Source of the DNA: Paracoccaceae bacterium
Lineage (GTDB): Bacteria > Pseudomonadota > Alphaproteobacteria > Rhodobacterales > Rhodobacteraceae
Length of the DNA stretch: 64,000 nt
Reading direction: 5' to 3'
Assembly: GCA_030148225.1 (NCBI GenBank)
Contig: JASBTX010000003.1
Location: 47,804-111,803, forward strand
Translations under genes and position numbers: made by a program
In this document: piece after piece, positions 38,901-47,189 of the stretch
Layout: each line of letters opens with the position of its first letter
How positions within the stretch are numbered: the first letter of the stretch is position 1
Notes under the pieces: model-generated
What the model was told of the DNA's origin: nothing
What the model saw: the letters and a program-made list of their open reading frames with translations, nothing else
Databases searched by the model: none

Positions 38901-39671
38901 TACGTTCGAGCCCCAGAGCAGCAGGTAGCTGGAATTGTACCAGTCGGCACTTTCGGGCACGTCTGTCTGTTCACCCCATGTCATGGGCGAGGCCGGCGGC
39001 AGATCACAATACCAGTCGTAGAAGGACATGCAGACACCACCCATCAGGCTCAGATATCGTGAGCCCGCGGCGTATGAGACCATCGACATGGCCGGGATCG
39101 GTGAGAAACCGAATATACGGTCAGGACCGTAGGTCTTGGCCGTGTAGGCGTTGGCGGCGGCGGTGATCTCGGTCGCCTCGTCCCATGTGGCGCGGACAAA
39201 CCCGCCCGAGCCCCTTTTGGATGTGTAAGAGCTGCGCAGGATCGGATCGGACTGGATCGCCGTCCATGCTTCGATCGGTGTCTTGGTCTTGCGCATTTCG
39301 CGCCAGAGTTTCATCAGGCGCCCGCGCACCAGCGGGTTTTTGACCCGGTTCGCGGAATAGAGATACCAGCTGTAGGATGCGCCACGGGCGCAACCGCGCG
39401 GTTCGTGGTTGGGCAGATCGGGCCGTGTGCGCGGATAGTCCGTCTGCTGCGTTTCCCATGTCACGATGCCGGATTTGACGTAAATCTTCCAGCTGCATGA
39501 ACCCGTGCAGTTCACACCATGGGTCGAGCGGACGATCTTGTCGTGACGCCAGCGGTTTCTGTAGGTGTCCTCCCAGCCCCGGTCCTCGTTCGTGACCTGA
39601 CCATGGCCGTTGGCAAATTTTTCCAGCTTGTTCGACTGGAGGAAGTTCAGTCTGTCGAGCAGGTGACTCAT
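35943..39671 (-). CDS. narG: Respiratory nitrate reductase alpha subunit
   Basis: This 1242-residue molybdenum enzyme reduces nitrate to nitrite on the cytoplasmic side. HGVNCTGSCSWKIYVK gives the His and Cys ligands of the FS0 cluster, with the last Cys in EPRGCARGASYSW. The Mo-ligating Asp lies in YCDLPPASPMTWGEQTD. I chose ATG at 39671, preceded by AAGGAG; an upstream frame extension of 22 residues is unlikely. It follows narK2 by 80 bases with a strong hairpin between. Confidence 0.97.
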   Translation of the reverse strand: MSHLLDRLNFLQSNKLEKFANGHGQVTNEDRGWEDTYRNRWRHDKIVRSTHGVNCTGSCSWKIYVKSGIVTWETQQTDYPRTRPDLPNHEPRGCARGASYSWYLYSANRVKNPLVRGRLMKLWREMRKTKTPIEAWTAIQSDPILRSSYTSKRGSGGFVRATWDEATEITAAANAYTAKTYGPDRIFGFSPIPAMSMVSYAAGSRYLSLMGGVCMSFYDWYCDLPPASPMTWGEQTDVPESADWYNSSYLLLWGSNVPQTRTPDAHFYTEVRYKGTKSAVICPDYSEASKFADVWLNVKQGTDAALGMAFGHVILREFHIDRQAEYFEDYCRKYSDMPMLVRLDENGDSLVPGRFLRANDLDGSLGEDNNPEWKTVAFDEESGGLVSPNGAIGYRWGEKGDWNLEERADGKEARLKMSFILDDDHDEVCGVDFPYFGGAATEAFTTGDKRPDILTRNVPVKRVKTADGEVLVATVFDLFCANYGLDRGLGGDWVATSYDEDVPGTPKWAEKITGVPADKIIHVAREFADTAEKTQGKAMIIIGAAMNHWYHMDMNYRGVINMLVMCGCVGQSGGGWAHYVGQEKLRPQTGWQPLAFALDWGRPPRHMNSTSAWYAHSDQWRYETLEAGEILSPTAPEGDWDISLIDYNIRAERMGWLPSAPQLKTNPLEVAKAAKKAKKDIPAYVAEKLKSGELEMACEDPDDPANWPRNLFVWRSNLLGSSGKGHEYFLKHLLGTDHGVMGRDLGEEGRALPKEAKWHEKGPEGKLDLLVTIDFRMSTTAVYADIVLPTASWYEKDDMNTSDMHPFIHPLQAAVDPAYESKSDFEIFKAIAKKVQEVAPEILGKETDIVALPLLHDMPAEIAQDQVRDWKKGECDLIPGKTAPAYVAVERDYTAIYDRFTALGPLMDTLGNGGKGITWNTQEEVDNLAALNGVKLDGAAEGRPRIETAIDACEVILMLAPETNGNVAVKAWEALGENTGREHAHLAEGEHHQKIRFHDIAAQPRKIISSPTWSGIESEKVSYNAGYTNVHELIPWRTLTGRQQLYQDHLWMRAFGEGFMSYRPPVDLKTITPEVQDAGDSLILNFITPHQKWGIHSTYSDNLLMLTLNRGGPVIWISENDAKSAGIVDNDWVELYNVNGALTARAVVSQRMKDGTTFMYHAQEKIVNTPGSEKTGKRGGIHNSVTRAVLKPTHMIGGYAQQSYGFNYYGTVGCNRDEFVVVRKMNKVDWLDREVSEKEAAK

Positions 39672-39709
39672 TTTCTTTGGCTCCTTCACCGAGCAAGTTC
39701 TGGTTGTTG

Positions 39710-39733
39710 GCGCGCCGGGCTCATCCGGCGCGC
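39710..39733 (-). terminator. Hairpin between narK2 and narG
   Basis: A 9-bp perfect GC stem (GCGCGCCGG with CCGGCGCGC) and a six-base loop sit 19 bases after the narK2 stop. No U-run follows. It probably separates transporter and enzyme mRNA stabilities. Confidence 0.55.
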
Positions 39734-39751
39734 GCAAGGTTTCAGGTCAGA

Positions 39752-41368
39752 TCAGGGGTTCTTGATGTAGGCGTTGGGCCTGAGGTAGAACCACCAGTTG
39801 ATGACGATGCAGACCACGTAGAAGGCGGCGAACCCGTAAAGCGCGAGTTCCGGCGTGCCTGCCCCCATCTGCTCGCCAAAGACCTTGGGGATGATGAAGG
39901 CGCCATATGCCGCCACGGCTGCCGTCCAGCCCAGAACCGGGCCGGCCTGTTCCTTGTCAAAGGCGACCGCGATGGTCCGGAATGTCGACCCGTTGCCGAT
40001 ACCGGTGGCGGCAAACAGGATCAGGAACAGCACGAGGAAGGGCAGGAAGAAATCCTGCGGTGTCGCCGAGGCGTAGGCCTGCTGAATGAACCATGCCAGT
40101 CCCAGTGCAGAGGCGACCATCACGACGGAAATCCACTGCGTGACCCGCGCACCGCCCAGCCGGTCGGCCAGCATACCGCCGATCGGGCGGATCAGCGCGC
40201 CGATGAAGGGCCCCATCCAGGCAAACATCAGTGCCGACGGCCCGTCAGGGTTTACGGTGTCATGCGTGATGACGCCATCGACCATGAGATGCTGAAAGCC
40301 GAACACCACCTTGATGGTCAGCGCCAGCGCGGCCGAATAGCCGATGAAGCTGCCGAAGGTCATGGTATAGATGACCGTCATGGCCCATGTGTGTTTGTTG
40401 CCGAAAATCCGGTACTGGCGTGTCAGGTTCTGCCCCACGGCACCCGGGATCAGCTTGAGCCCGATCACCGTGAAGGCGATGACGATGGGCAGCGCAATCC
40501 ATTTGGACAGGCCGATGCCCGATGTGGGCAGCCCACCCGCGACCGAGGGCAGCATCAGCCAGGCACCGATAGCGGCGCCGACAAAACCGATCAGCAGCAT
40601 GAAGGTGATGATGGAAAAGGCACCAATCGGGCCGGGGATATCCGGGCTGACGTGATCTTCGCGGATATTGTTCATCCCGAACCAGCCGGCAAAGGCCAGC
40701 GGGATCAGCGCCACAAGCCAGATGTAACCCGCGTTCTGAATATAGGTTTCAGACCCGGCCGGGATGCGGCTGAAGAAGGTGCCCGACGTGTTTTCGAGGA
40801 TCATCGGCTCGCCACCGAAGATGCCGAATGTCATCACCAGCGGGATGACGATCTGCATGGTCGTGACACCGAAATTGCCCAGACCCGCGTTCATGCCCAG
40901 CGCGTAGCCCTGGATCTTTTTGGGAAAGAAGAACGAGATGTTGGACATCGACGAAGAGAAGTTTCCGCCGCCGATACCGCTGAGGAAGGCAAGGACCTGG
41001 AACCACCAGAGCGGTGTGTCGGGATCCTGAAGCGCAAAACCCGTCAGCGCCGCCGGGATCATCAGAAGCGCGGTGGTGAAAAAGATCGTGTTCCTGCCGC
41101 CCGCGATCCGGATGAAGAAGGTAGAGGGAATGCGCAGCGTCGCCCCGGTCATACCGGCAATTGCCGCCAGCGTGAAGAGCTGCGCGTTTTCGAACGCAAA
41201 CCCAAGGTTGATCATCTGCACGGTGATGATCCCCCAATAAAGCCACACGGCAAAACCGCAGAGCAGCGAGGGAATGGAAATCCAGAGATTGCGGTTCGCA
41301 ATCCATTTGCCCTCGGAGGTCCAGAACGCCTCGTCGTCAGGTGTGTAGCTTGTCAAATCTCTTGCCAT
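39752..41368 (-). CDS. narK2: Nitrate/nitrite transporter, NarK2 type
   Basis: This 538-residue MFS protein resembles E. coli NarK: NRNLWISIPSLLCGFAVWLYWGIITVQM, the nitrate signature GIGGGNFSSSMSNISFFFPKKIQGYALGMNAGLGN, and a second such signature ATGIGNGSTFRTIAVAF. Conserved Arg in TLRIPSTFF and STFRT bind nitrate. This type exchanges nitrate for nitrite. It follows narK1 by 65 bases. Confidence 0.93.
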   Translation of the reverse strand: MARDLTSYTPDDEAFWTSEGKWIANRNLWISIPSLLCGFAVWLYWGIITVQMINLGFAFENAQLFTLAAIAGMTGATLRIPSTFFIRIAGGRNTIFFTTALLMIPAALTGFALQDPDTPLWWFQVLAFLSGIGGGNFSSSMSNISFFFPKKIQGYALGMNAGLGNFGVTTMQIVIPLVMTFGIFGGEPMILENTSGTFFSRIPAGSETYIQNAGYIWLVALIPLAFAGWFGMNNIREDHVSPDIPGPIGAFSIITFMLLIGFVGAAIGAWLMLPSVAGGLPTSGIGLSKWIALPIVIAFTVIGLKLIPGAVGQNLTRQYRIFGNKHTWAMTVIYTMTFGSFIGYSAALALTIKVVFGFQHLMVDGVITHDTVNPDGPSALMFAWMGPFIGALIRPIGGMLADRLGGARVTQWISVVMVASALGLAWFIQQAYASATPQDFFLPFLVLFLILFAATGIGNGSTFRTIAVAFDKEQAGPVLGWTAAVAAYGAFIIPKVFGEQMGAGTPELALYGFAAFYVVCIVINWWFYLRPNAYIKNP

Positions 41369-41395
41369 TGAGTTGTCTCCTCATGCATTGGCGTC

Positions 41396-41425
41396 GGCCA
41401 GCGCCACAAAGGCGGGGCGCTGGCC
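41396..41425 (-). terminator. Hairpin between narK1 and narK2
   Basis: GGCCAGCGCC pairs perfectly over ten bases with GGCGCTGGCC around a ten-base loop in the narK1-narK2 gap. No U-tract is present; an mRNA processing or stabilising role is likely. Confidence 0.55.
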
Positions 41426-41433
41426 ATTTAGTC

Positions 41434-43080
41434 TCATTCTGCCGGTTGCTCGCTGCCCCGCGGGCCCAGCCGGGCAAGCGCGGCCTTGAGTTCATCAAGG
41501 TCCTTGAAACGCGCCGTCACGGTCAGGCTGTCACCACGCTCGGCGAGCGCCACTTTCTCGGATCCTTCGAAGATGAGCGCGAGTTCCGCTTCGGCTTCTT
41601 TCTTTTGTTCGGCCTGCGCGGCGATGGCCTGGTCGACCGAACTGAGAACATATTCCTCACCAAATCCGCCCTCGGGCTCTTTCAGCCAGAAATAACAGAC
41701 CAGCCAGGAGATCAGCGCGCCCGTGGCGATGATGAAAAAGAAGGTCTGCGTTTCCACGAATGTGAAGATGAAGAGGTAGAAGACCGCGCCCACGTTGCCA
41801 TAGGCACCGGCCATGCCCGCGATCTGACCGGTCACCCGGCGTTTGATCGAGGGGATGATACCGAAGGTCGCACCCTCGGCGCCCTGCACAAAGAACGAGC
41901 TGGCAATCGTGATCGCAATCGCAATGATCAGGGGCCATGTGCTGTTGAGCAGCCCCATCAGCGCAAAGCCCACGGCGATCCCCAGCATGTAAGAAAGCAT
42001 CACGAAGCGGCGGTTGCCCATCCGGTCGGAAACAAGGCCACCCATGGGCCGGGCGACAAGGTTGATAAAGGCGAATGACGCCGCGATCAGGCCCGCCATC
42101 ACCGGCGTCAGGCCCCATGTCTCCTGAAAGAACATCGGCAGCATCGACACAACCGCCAATTCCGCACCGAAATTGGCAAAGTAGGTTGTATTCAGGGCAG
42201 CAACCGAACTGAACGGATAGCGGTCATCGGCGGGCACACCCCGGCGCAGGATCGGCAGGTTGGTCCGCAGCACCTGCCAGACCTGAAAGACCACCAGCGT
42301 CGCGACCGAGGCATAGGCGATGGTTGCGACGAACCCGTCGATATAGCCCATTTTCTGTACGCGGTAGATGAGGATCGACAGTATCCCGATAAGGGGCACG
42401 GTGAAGATCACCAACAGCACAAGGTCGCGGTATGTCGAGACCTCGAGCGCCGAACCCTTGGCCTTCTTATGCGTATCGGGGTTCGGACCGTCGGTGATGG
42501 CGAACCAGTAAAAGACACCGTAAGCGGCCATGATGATGCCCGACATCGCGATGGCATATCGCCAGCCGTCGTCACCGCCGAAAATGTTCAGCGCGATGGT
42601 CGGGATGGTCAGTGCCGCCGCCGCCGAACCGAAATTGCCCCAGCCTGCATAGAACCCCTCGGCAAAGCCAATATCGCGGGGTTTGAACCAGAGCGCGGTC
42701 ATATGGATGCCGACGACAAACCCGGCCCCGACCGATGACATGACAAGACGCGAGATGAAAAGCTGCATCTTGGTATCGCCAAACGCGAAGAAGAGCGTCG
42801 GAGCCGCCATGACGACCATCAGGATCGAAAAGACCCGGCGCGGCCCGTATTTGTCGAGCGCGAGCCCGATGAGGATTCGTGCCGGGATCGTCAGCGCCAC
42901 GTTGGCAATGGCAAAGAGTTTGATGTCATCCCGGGTCAGCCAGTCGTTGGCGGCCAGCATCGACGATGCCAGCGGCGCCATGTTGAACCAGACATAGAAG
43001 GTGATGAAGAATGCGATCCAGGTGAGGTGCAGCGCGCGAATGGCACGGTCCTGAACCCGGAAGAGAGTCGAGATTTTCAT
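41434..43080 (-). CDS. narK1: Nitrate transporter, NarK1 type
   Basis: This 548-residue MFS protein is of the NarK1 (NasA-like, proton-nitrate symport) type: ARILIGLALDKYGPRRVF, GIHMTALWFKPRDIGFAEGFYAGWGNFGSA and the second signature VQGAEGATFGIIPSIKRRVTGQIAGM. A C-terminal extension of about 90 residues (from EEYVLSSVDQAIAAQ) is charged and cytoplasmic. In Paracoccus the two NarK types are fused into one protein; here they are separate adjacent genes. It lies 18 bases after the usp gene. Confidence 0.93.
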   Translation of the reverse strand: MKISTLFRVQDRAIRALHLTWIAFFITFYVWFNMAPLASSMLAANDWLTRDDIKLFAIANVALTIPARILIGLALDKYGPRRVFSILMVVMAAPTLFFAFGDTKMQLFISRLVMSSVGAGFVVGIHMTALWFKPRDIGFAEGFYAGWGNFGSAAAALTIPTIALNIFGGDDGWRYAIAMSGIIMAAYGVFYWFAITDGPNPDTHKKAKGSALEVSTYRDLVLLVIFTVPLIGILSILIYRVQKMGYIDGFVATIAYASVATLVVFQVWQVLRTNLPILRRGVPADDRYPFSSVAALNTTYFANFGAELAVVSMLPMFFQETWGLTPVMAGLIAASFAFINLVARPMGGLVSDRMGNRRFVMLSYMLGIAVGFALMGLLNSTWPLIIAIAITIASSFFVQGAEGATFGIIPSIKRRVTGQIAGMAGAYGNVGAVFYLFIFTFVETQTFFFIIATGALISWLVCYFWLKEPEGGFGEEYVLSSVDQAIAAQAEQKKEAEAELALIFEGSEKVALAERGDSLTVTARFKDLDELKAALARLGPRGSEQPAE

Positions 43081-43098
43081 GAGTCATGTCCCCCGGAA

Positions 43099-43596
43099 TT
43101 ATTCGGCCGCCTGCATGGATGATGCGGGGACGTGGGTTGGGATGATGAGGATCGGACATTTCGCGCGCCGCGCGAGAAAGGCCGAGACCGACCCGAAGGT
43201 CATGTGATCAAACTCCTCGGCGATGGCGTCGAGCCTTTTGGTGATAAAGCCGAGGGGCCCGCCATCGACCTGATGCGAGTGCCGCGCCATCACCAGAAGA
43301 TCGGGTTGTTGTTCTTCCGCCGCGCGCAGGATCATCTTGCGCGCATCTCCTTCGGCGAGCATGACCTTCGTTTCGAAACCCGCTGCCATCAATTCGGCTG
43401 CCGCGGCTTCGACACCTGCCTTCTGTTCCTGATACTGCTCGGTGAAGAGTTCGTCCGCACCCGCGGTCGCGCTGCCGATATCTTCGACGACCGAAACCAG
43501 CGTAACGCGTGGATTCAACGGCCCGAACATCTGTTGAATTGCGCCGAGCGCGATCCGCGCGTTGCGCGAATGGTCATACGCAAGCATGATTTCCAT
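43099..43596 (-). CDS. Universal stress protein (UspA family)
   Basis: The 165-residue protein has the Usp fold: MEIMLAYDHSRNARIALGA at the start, LLVMARHSHQVDGGPLGFI in the middle, and the nucleotide-binding-like end GSVSAFLARRAKCPILIIP. It is the first gene of the nitrate respiration operon, 81 bases downstream of a perfect FNR-type box, so it should be induced by oxygen limitation or nitrate. Its molecular role is unknown. Confidence 0.9.
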   Translation of the reverse strand: MEIMLAYDHSRNARIALGAIQQMFGPLNPRVTLVSVVEDIGSATAGADELFTEQYQEQKAGVEAAAAELMAAGFETKVMLAEGDARKMILRAAEEQQPDLLVMARHSHQVDGGPLGFITKRLDAIAEEFDHMTFGSVSAFLARRAKCPILIIPTHVPASSMQAAE

Positions 43597-43677
43597 AGGT
43601 CCCTCCGTTTCCGTGCACCCGGAAGTAGGCGCATGATTGGTTTGGTGGGGTTTTCAGGGAAACGTCGGAGCTGGGGC

Positions 43678-43691
43678 TTGATTTGGATCAA
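43678..43691. promoter_or_regulatory. Perfect FNR/Crp-family box of the nar operon
   Basis: TTGATTTGGATCAA is a perfect match to TTGAT-N4-ATCAA. It lies in the divergent region, 81 bases before the usp start codon and 150 bases before the narR-like start, and suits activation of the usp-narK-narGHJI operon by an FNR, NarR or Nnr protein. Confidence 0.85.
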
Positions 43692-43841
43692 ATTTCGATA
43701 AGAAATCGTTCAAAATAAATGGCTTATCAAACAATATCAATTCAGCGGCAACGCTGCATCAATTGCACATCGGACAATTGGCAAAGCGTCGATTGACATT
43801 TGTCTACTCGCAGGACAACAATTATCAAGCGAGGTATATAT

Positions 43842-44552
43842 ATGCATCTTGGTTTGCCAGATTCGGATCTCTCGGAGATGCGAAGCCTGCATCTTTTTGA
43901 AGACATGGATGACACGCATTTCGGTTCTTTGATGCAGGGCACCTATGTTCAGAACTTCCCGCCGCAAATCGAACTGATTGCGGAAGGCGACCGGAGCGAC
44001 TTTCTGTATGTTGTGCTGTCCGGCTCGGTCGAACTCTTCTCGTGCTGGAACAGGCGCGAAAGCTCCATGGCCACAATCCTGCCGGTGTCGACCTTCATAC
44101 TGGCCGCCACAATCCGCGACGCCCCCTACCTGATGTCGGCACGCACGCTGGAGAAGAGCCGGATTGCGCTGATCCCCAGTCAGGACGTGCGCGCCGTATT
44201 CGACCTTGATGCGCAATTTGCCCGGGCCATCGTGACCGAACTGGCGCTCTGCTATCGTTCGGTGGTCAAGAACACCAAGGACCTGAAACTGCGGACCTCG
44301 CTGGAACGTCTGGCCAATTACCTGCTGCGCCAGCAACGTTATTCGGGAATGGCGAATGAATTCGAGCTTCGGCTGGAAAAACGCCGGTTGGCCTCGGTGC
44401 TCGGCATGACGCCCGAGAACCTGAGCCGGGCTTTCAAGAACCTGAAATCCTATGGTGTTCGCGTCGACGGCAATCGCATCTCGATCACCGATCAGGCCGA
44501 TCTCGAGAAATTCGCCAAACCCGACCCGCTGATCGACAGCTACAGCATCTGA
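43842..44552 (+). CDS. narR: Crp/Fnr-family regulator, NarR-like
   Basis: From ATG at 43842 (GAGGT six bases upstream) the product has 236 residues. A cyclic-nucleotide-binding-type beta roll covers residues 15-120, and a Crp-type HTH lies at about 185-225 (LASVLGMTPENLSRAFKNLK). The N-terminus has no cysteine cluster, so it cannot carry the FNR 4Fe-4S centre. That matches NarR, the nitrate/nitrite-responsive regulator of Paracoccus narKGHJI. It is divergent from the nar operon, with an FNR-type box between. Confidence 0.85.
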   Translation: MHLGLPDSDLSEMRSLHLFEDMDDTHFGSLMQGTYVQNFPPQIELIAEGDRSDFLYVVLSGSVELFSCWNRRESSMATILPVSTFILAATIRDAPYLMSARTLEKSRIALIPSQDVRAVFDLDAQFARAIVTELALCYRSVVKNTKDLKLRTSLERLANYLLRQQRYSGMANEFELRLEKRRLASVLGMTPENLSRAFKNLKSYGVRVDGNRISITDQADLEKFAKPDPLIDSYSI

Positions 44553-44615
44553 AAGTGATTGGTTTCCGATACGGTGTCGGATCGGGCGGCTTGGTCTGAA
44601 TTCGCGAGCGCGGCC

Positions 44616-44897
44616 TCATCGATGCAAGACCGAGACCGCCCCGTCGCGGGACGAAATCGCGATCCGTAGCGCGCCTTTGCACCAGATTGCCACTATCGGC
44701 GACGATAGCCTTGGATCGCGGACGAAGCCGATATCGCGCAAAAGATGCGGCGCGCCCGACGATATGCGCGCAAGATCTTCACCAAGCCGGTCCCGGGGCT
44801 CTTTCCTGATCACGCAACGAATTGCGGTAACAATGCGCGCAGCAACGACCCTGATCCGGGTCTTTCCCTTTTGGTATAGGTCATCGCCAGTAGGCAT
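44616..44897 (-). CDS. DUF1127-like small protein
   Basis: A 93-residue basic protein starts at ATG 44897 with a strong AGGAGG site. The middle segment LARISSGAPHLLRDIGFVRDP resembles the DUF1127 core, in which an Arg-rich helix ends in LLRDIGL. Longer upstream readings of the frame are not supported by a start signal. It is divergent from a GcvA-type LysR gene, an arrangement common for DUF1127 genes. Function unknown; some family members affect RNA or phosphate metabolism. Confidence 0.65.
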   Translation of the reverse strand: MPTGDDLYQKGKTRIRVVAARIVTAIRCVIRKEPRDRLGEDLARISSGAPHLLRDIGFVRDPRLSSPIVAIWCKGALRIAISSRDGAVSVLHR

Positions 44898-45002
44898 TGT
44901 TTTTTTCCTCCTGTATAAGGCAATTCTTTGATAATCTTTGATAACACTGGGCCGCAAACCAAGATTTTGCATCCTGAGGATTAAAAAAAGTGAGTCTATA
45001 TC

Positions 45003-45935
45003 ATGTCCAGACTTCCACCGCTCAACGCGTTGAGGGCGTTCGAGGCCGCAGCCCGACACGGCGGATTTGTCGGCGCGAGCGAAGAGCTTCATGTGACGCG
45101 GGGCGCCATAAGCCGGCACGTGAAGCATCTGGAGGCGCACCTGGGCGTTCTGCTTTTCGCGAGAAAGGCGCAGGGTGTGCGCCTGACCGCTGCTGGTGCC
45201 CGGCTGCTGCCAGTGATCACGGACGCGTTTGACCGGATTTTGCGCGAAATAGAGAGCATTTCCTCGGATGCAGCAGAACTTCGCGTCATTTGCCCGCCGG
45301 GCACATCGATAAGGTGGCTGCTGCCGCGACTGGATGATTTCCGCAAACGCCACCCCGCGCTGCGCCTGCGGCTATCGACCGACTTCCATGCTGATGGTGG
45401 CTTCGACCCGGCCGAGGCTGATGTCGGGTTTTCGGTAGCCAACTGGCCAAACCGGTCGAAATCGGTGCAGACGCAGACACTCTTTCCGGTCCTTCTGACC
45501 CCGGCTTGTGCCCCGGCTTATCTCAGGGCGCATGCACTTGCGTCACCAGGGCAACTCGCGGGCTGCGAATTGCTGCACGAATCGAAGGCCCGCACCGATT
45601 GGCGGGACTGGTGTGGCGCTTTCGGGGTCGAGGGTGTCGATCAGGCGACCGGTCAGGATTTTCCCAATATCGACATTGCGACCAAGGCCGCCGTCATGGG
45701 CATCGGCGTGGTGATGGCTGATCTGGTCCTGTGCCGCGAGGAACTCGAGTCGGGCACTTTGGTCGCGCCCTTTCCGGACATGATCTGCACGTCCCCGCTT
45801 GGGGGTATTTGCCTGCTTGGCGAGGCGGATAAATGGAACCTCGACAAGGTGCAGGCTTTCCGGTCGTGGGCGTATGAAAGCGCCGAAACAGACCGGGCAT
45901 ATGCCCGTCACCGACGCAATGGTCAAAACGGATGA
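45003..45935 (+). CDS. LysR-family transcriptional regulator, GcvA type
   Basis: The opening RLPPLNALRAFEAAARHGGFVGASEELHVTRGAISRHVKHLE is the GcvA-subgroup winged helix, and GVRLTAAGARLLPVITDAFD follows as usual. The effector domain spans residues 90-295 with WLLPRLDDFRKRHP and ADVGFSV. It is divergent from the DUF1127-like gene and probably regulates it. The ligand is unknown. Confidence 0.88.
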   Translation: MSRLPPLNALRAFEAAARHGGFVGASEELHVTRGAISRHVKHLEAHLGVLLFARKAQGVRLTAAGARLLPVITDAFDRILREIESISSDAAELRVICPPGTSIRWLLPRLDDFRKRHPALRLRLSTDFHADGGFDPAEADVGFSVANWPNRSKSVQTQTLFPVLLTPACAPAYLRAHALASPGQLAGCELLHESKARTDWRDWCGAFGVEGVDQATGQDFPNIDIATKAAVMGIGVVMADLVLCREELESGTLVAPFPDMICTSPLGGICLLGEADKWNLDKVQAFRSWAYESAETDRAYARHRRNGQNG

Positions 45936-46026
45936 TCGGAATCAACGGTTCTTCAGGTTCGATGGGCGGTCACAGGACGATGTCCCGCGCAGAGACGAGC
46001 GCGCCGGACACCGCGGTGTGACAGGT

Positions 46027-46060
46027 CCCCCGGGCGGAAGGATTAAGTTCCTCCCGGGGG
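46027..46060. terminator. Bidirectional hairpin between convergent genes
   Basis: CCCCCGGG pairs with CCCGGGGG, and after one mismatch GGAA pairs with TTCC, leaving an eight-base loop. It sits between the convergent LysR and small secreted-protein genes and may terminate both, though U-runs are absent. Confidence 0.5.
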
Positions 46061-46086
46061 GCAAGCGATCGGGTGGAGACGGGTAA

Positions 46087-46509
46087 TTACCGCGAGATGC
46101 TGACCGCCATCACCACCGGCTTGCCATCGACGATCACCGGTTTGTCGTTGACGACACCACCGGCGCCGAATTCGTACACACCTGCCGTACCGTCGTCATG
46201 GTGGAGCATGGCCAGCACTTTGTCGCCCCGAGGATCTGCGGTCAGCGCGACATAGACATCCTGATTGGTCCCTGCCTTGACGAAAGTATGCCCGATCGAT
46301 GACGGTGCCACCGGCTTGCCGTCGCGTATCGCATGCACGACGAGCCAACCGTCGCTGGCGATTGATACGGATCTGATCACGACAGAGTGGCCCAGCGCCT
46401 GTGCATCAGCCTCTAGTGCGTTGCTTGTGTCAGAATCCGCCAGTGCCGCCCCTGCGGTCATCGACATTGCGAATATGGTACCTGCGATTTTCAAGGTCGT
46501 CTTCATCAT
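46087..46509 (-). CDS. Small secreted protein, DUF7282-like
   Basis: The 140-residue product has a signal peptide ending at GAALADS and a single beta-rich domain with SVSIASDGWLVVHAIRDGKPVAPSSIGHTFVKAGTNQDVYVAL and later MLHHDDGTAGVYEFG. This fits the DUF7282 type of small extracytoplasmic domain as I know it. It is divergent from an ECF sigma factor gene and separated from it by a complex inverted repeat, so it may be a target of that sigma factor. Function unknown. Confidence 0.7.
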   Translation of the reverse strand: MMKTTLKIAGTIFAMSMTAGAALADSDTSNALEADAQALGHSVVIRSVSIASDGWLVVHAIRDGKPVAPSSIGHTFVKAGTNQDVYVALTADPRGDKVLAMLHHDDGTAGVYEFGAGGVVNDKPVIVDGKPVVMAVSISR

Positions 46510-46521
46510 CGGTCTCCTTCA

Positions 46522-46557
46522 GATTGTGAAACATTCCGCTGATTGCGGAACACAATC
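46522..46557. promoter_or_regulatory. Nested inverted repeat upstream of the ECF sigma gene
   Basis: TTCCGC-N5-GCGGAA is a perfect inner repeat enclosed by the outer arms GATTGTG and CACAATC, with five extra bases on the left side. It lies just upstream of the small secreted-protein gene and between it and the sigma factor gene. An operator or an untranslated RNA hairpin is possible. Confidence 0.4.
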
Positions 46558-46688
46558 CGATCACGATGCGAGAGATTCATTTATTCCGCACGTTTGCTCA
46601 CGAATGCGTGATCAGGGAAGGGCGGTTTTGATGGAAGGGTTTGACCTTCGGCGGCGTCATCATATTGACGAGTGCATCCGGAGGCCAA

Positions 46689-47189
46689 ATGCCCAGCAGA
46701 GACGCCCTTGCCCGCGAGGCTGACGCGATGAAACGGTTCGCGATTGCGCTGACGCGCGACGTGGACTTTGCCGTAGACCTCGTGCAGGATTGCATGGAGC
46801 GGGCCCTGAACAAATGGACGCTGCGGCGCAGTGGTGTGCCGCTGCGGGCATGGTTGTTTTCGATGATGCGCAATTTGCATATCGATGGCTGGCGGCGCGC
46901 CCGGCGCAGCCGGGAAGAGCCGCTTGACAGCCTTGCCAACCCGCCGGAACTGCCTGCATCGCAAGAGGATCATGCCGAACTGAACGCCCTTTTGGCGCGG
47001 GTGCTGACCCTGCCCGAAGAACAGCGTGTCGCGCTGGTTCTGGTCGCGGTCGAAGGTTTCACCTACCGCGAGGCAGCCCGCATGCTGGGCGTGGCGGAGG
47101 GCACGATCATGAGCCGGATCAGCCGTGCCCGGCAGAAGCTTCGCGAAATGCACGACCGGACGGGCCAGAGATTGAGGAGTGTGAAATGA
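46689..47189 (+). CDS. ECF-type RNA polymerase sigma factor
   Basis: From ATG at 46689 (CGGAGG upstream) the product has 166 residues. Region 2 includes LVQDCMERALNKW and PLRAWLFSMMRNLHIDGWRR. Region 4 includes LPEEQRVALVLVAVEGFTYREAARMLGVAEGTIMSRISRARQKLRE. It overlaps a membrane anti-sigma gene by four bases. It would direct transcription of a small stress regulon, perhaps including the divergent secreted protein. Confidence 0.9.
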   Translation: MPSRDALAREADAMKRFAIALTRDVDFAVDLVQDCMERALNKWTLRRSGVPLRAWLFSMMRNLHIDGWRRARRSREEPLDSLANPPELPASQEDHAELNALLARVLTLPEEQRVALVLVAVEGFTYREAARMLGVAEGTIMSRISRARQKLREMHDRTGQRLRSVK

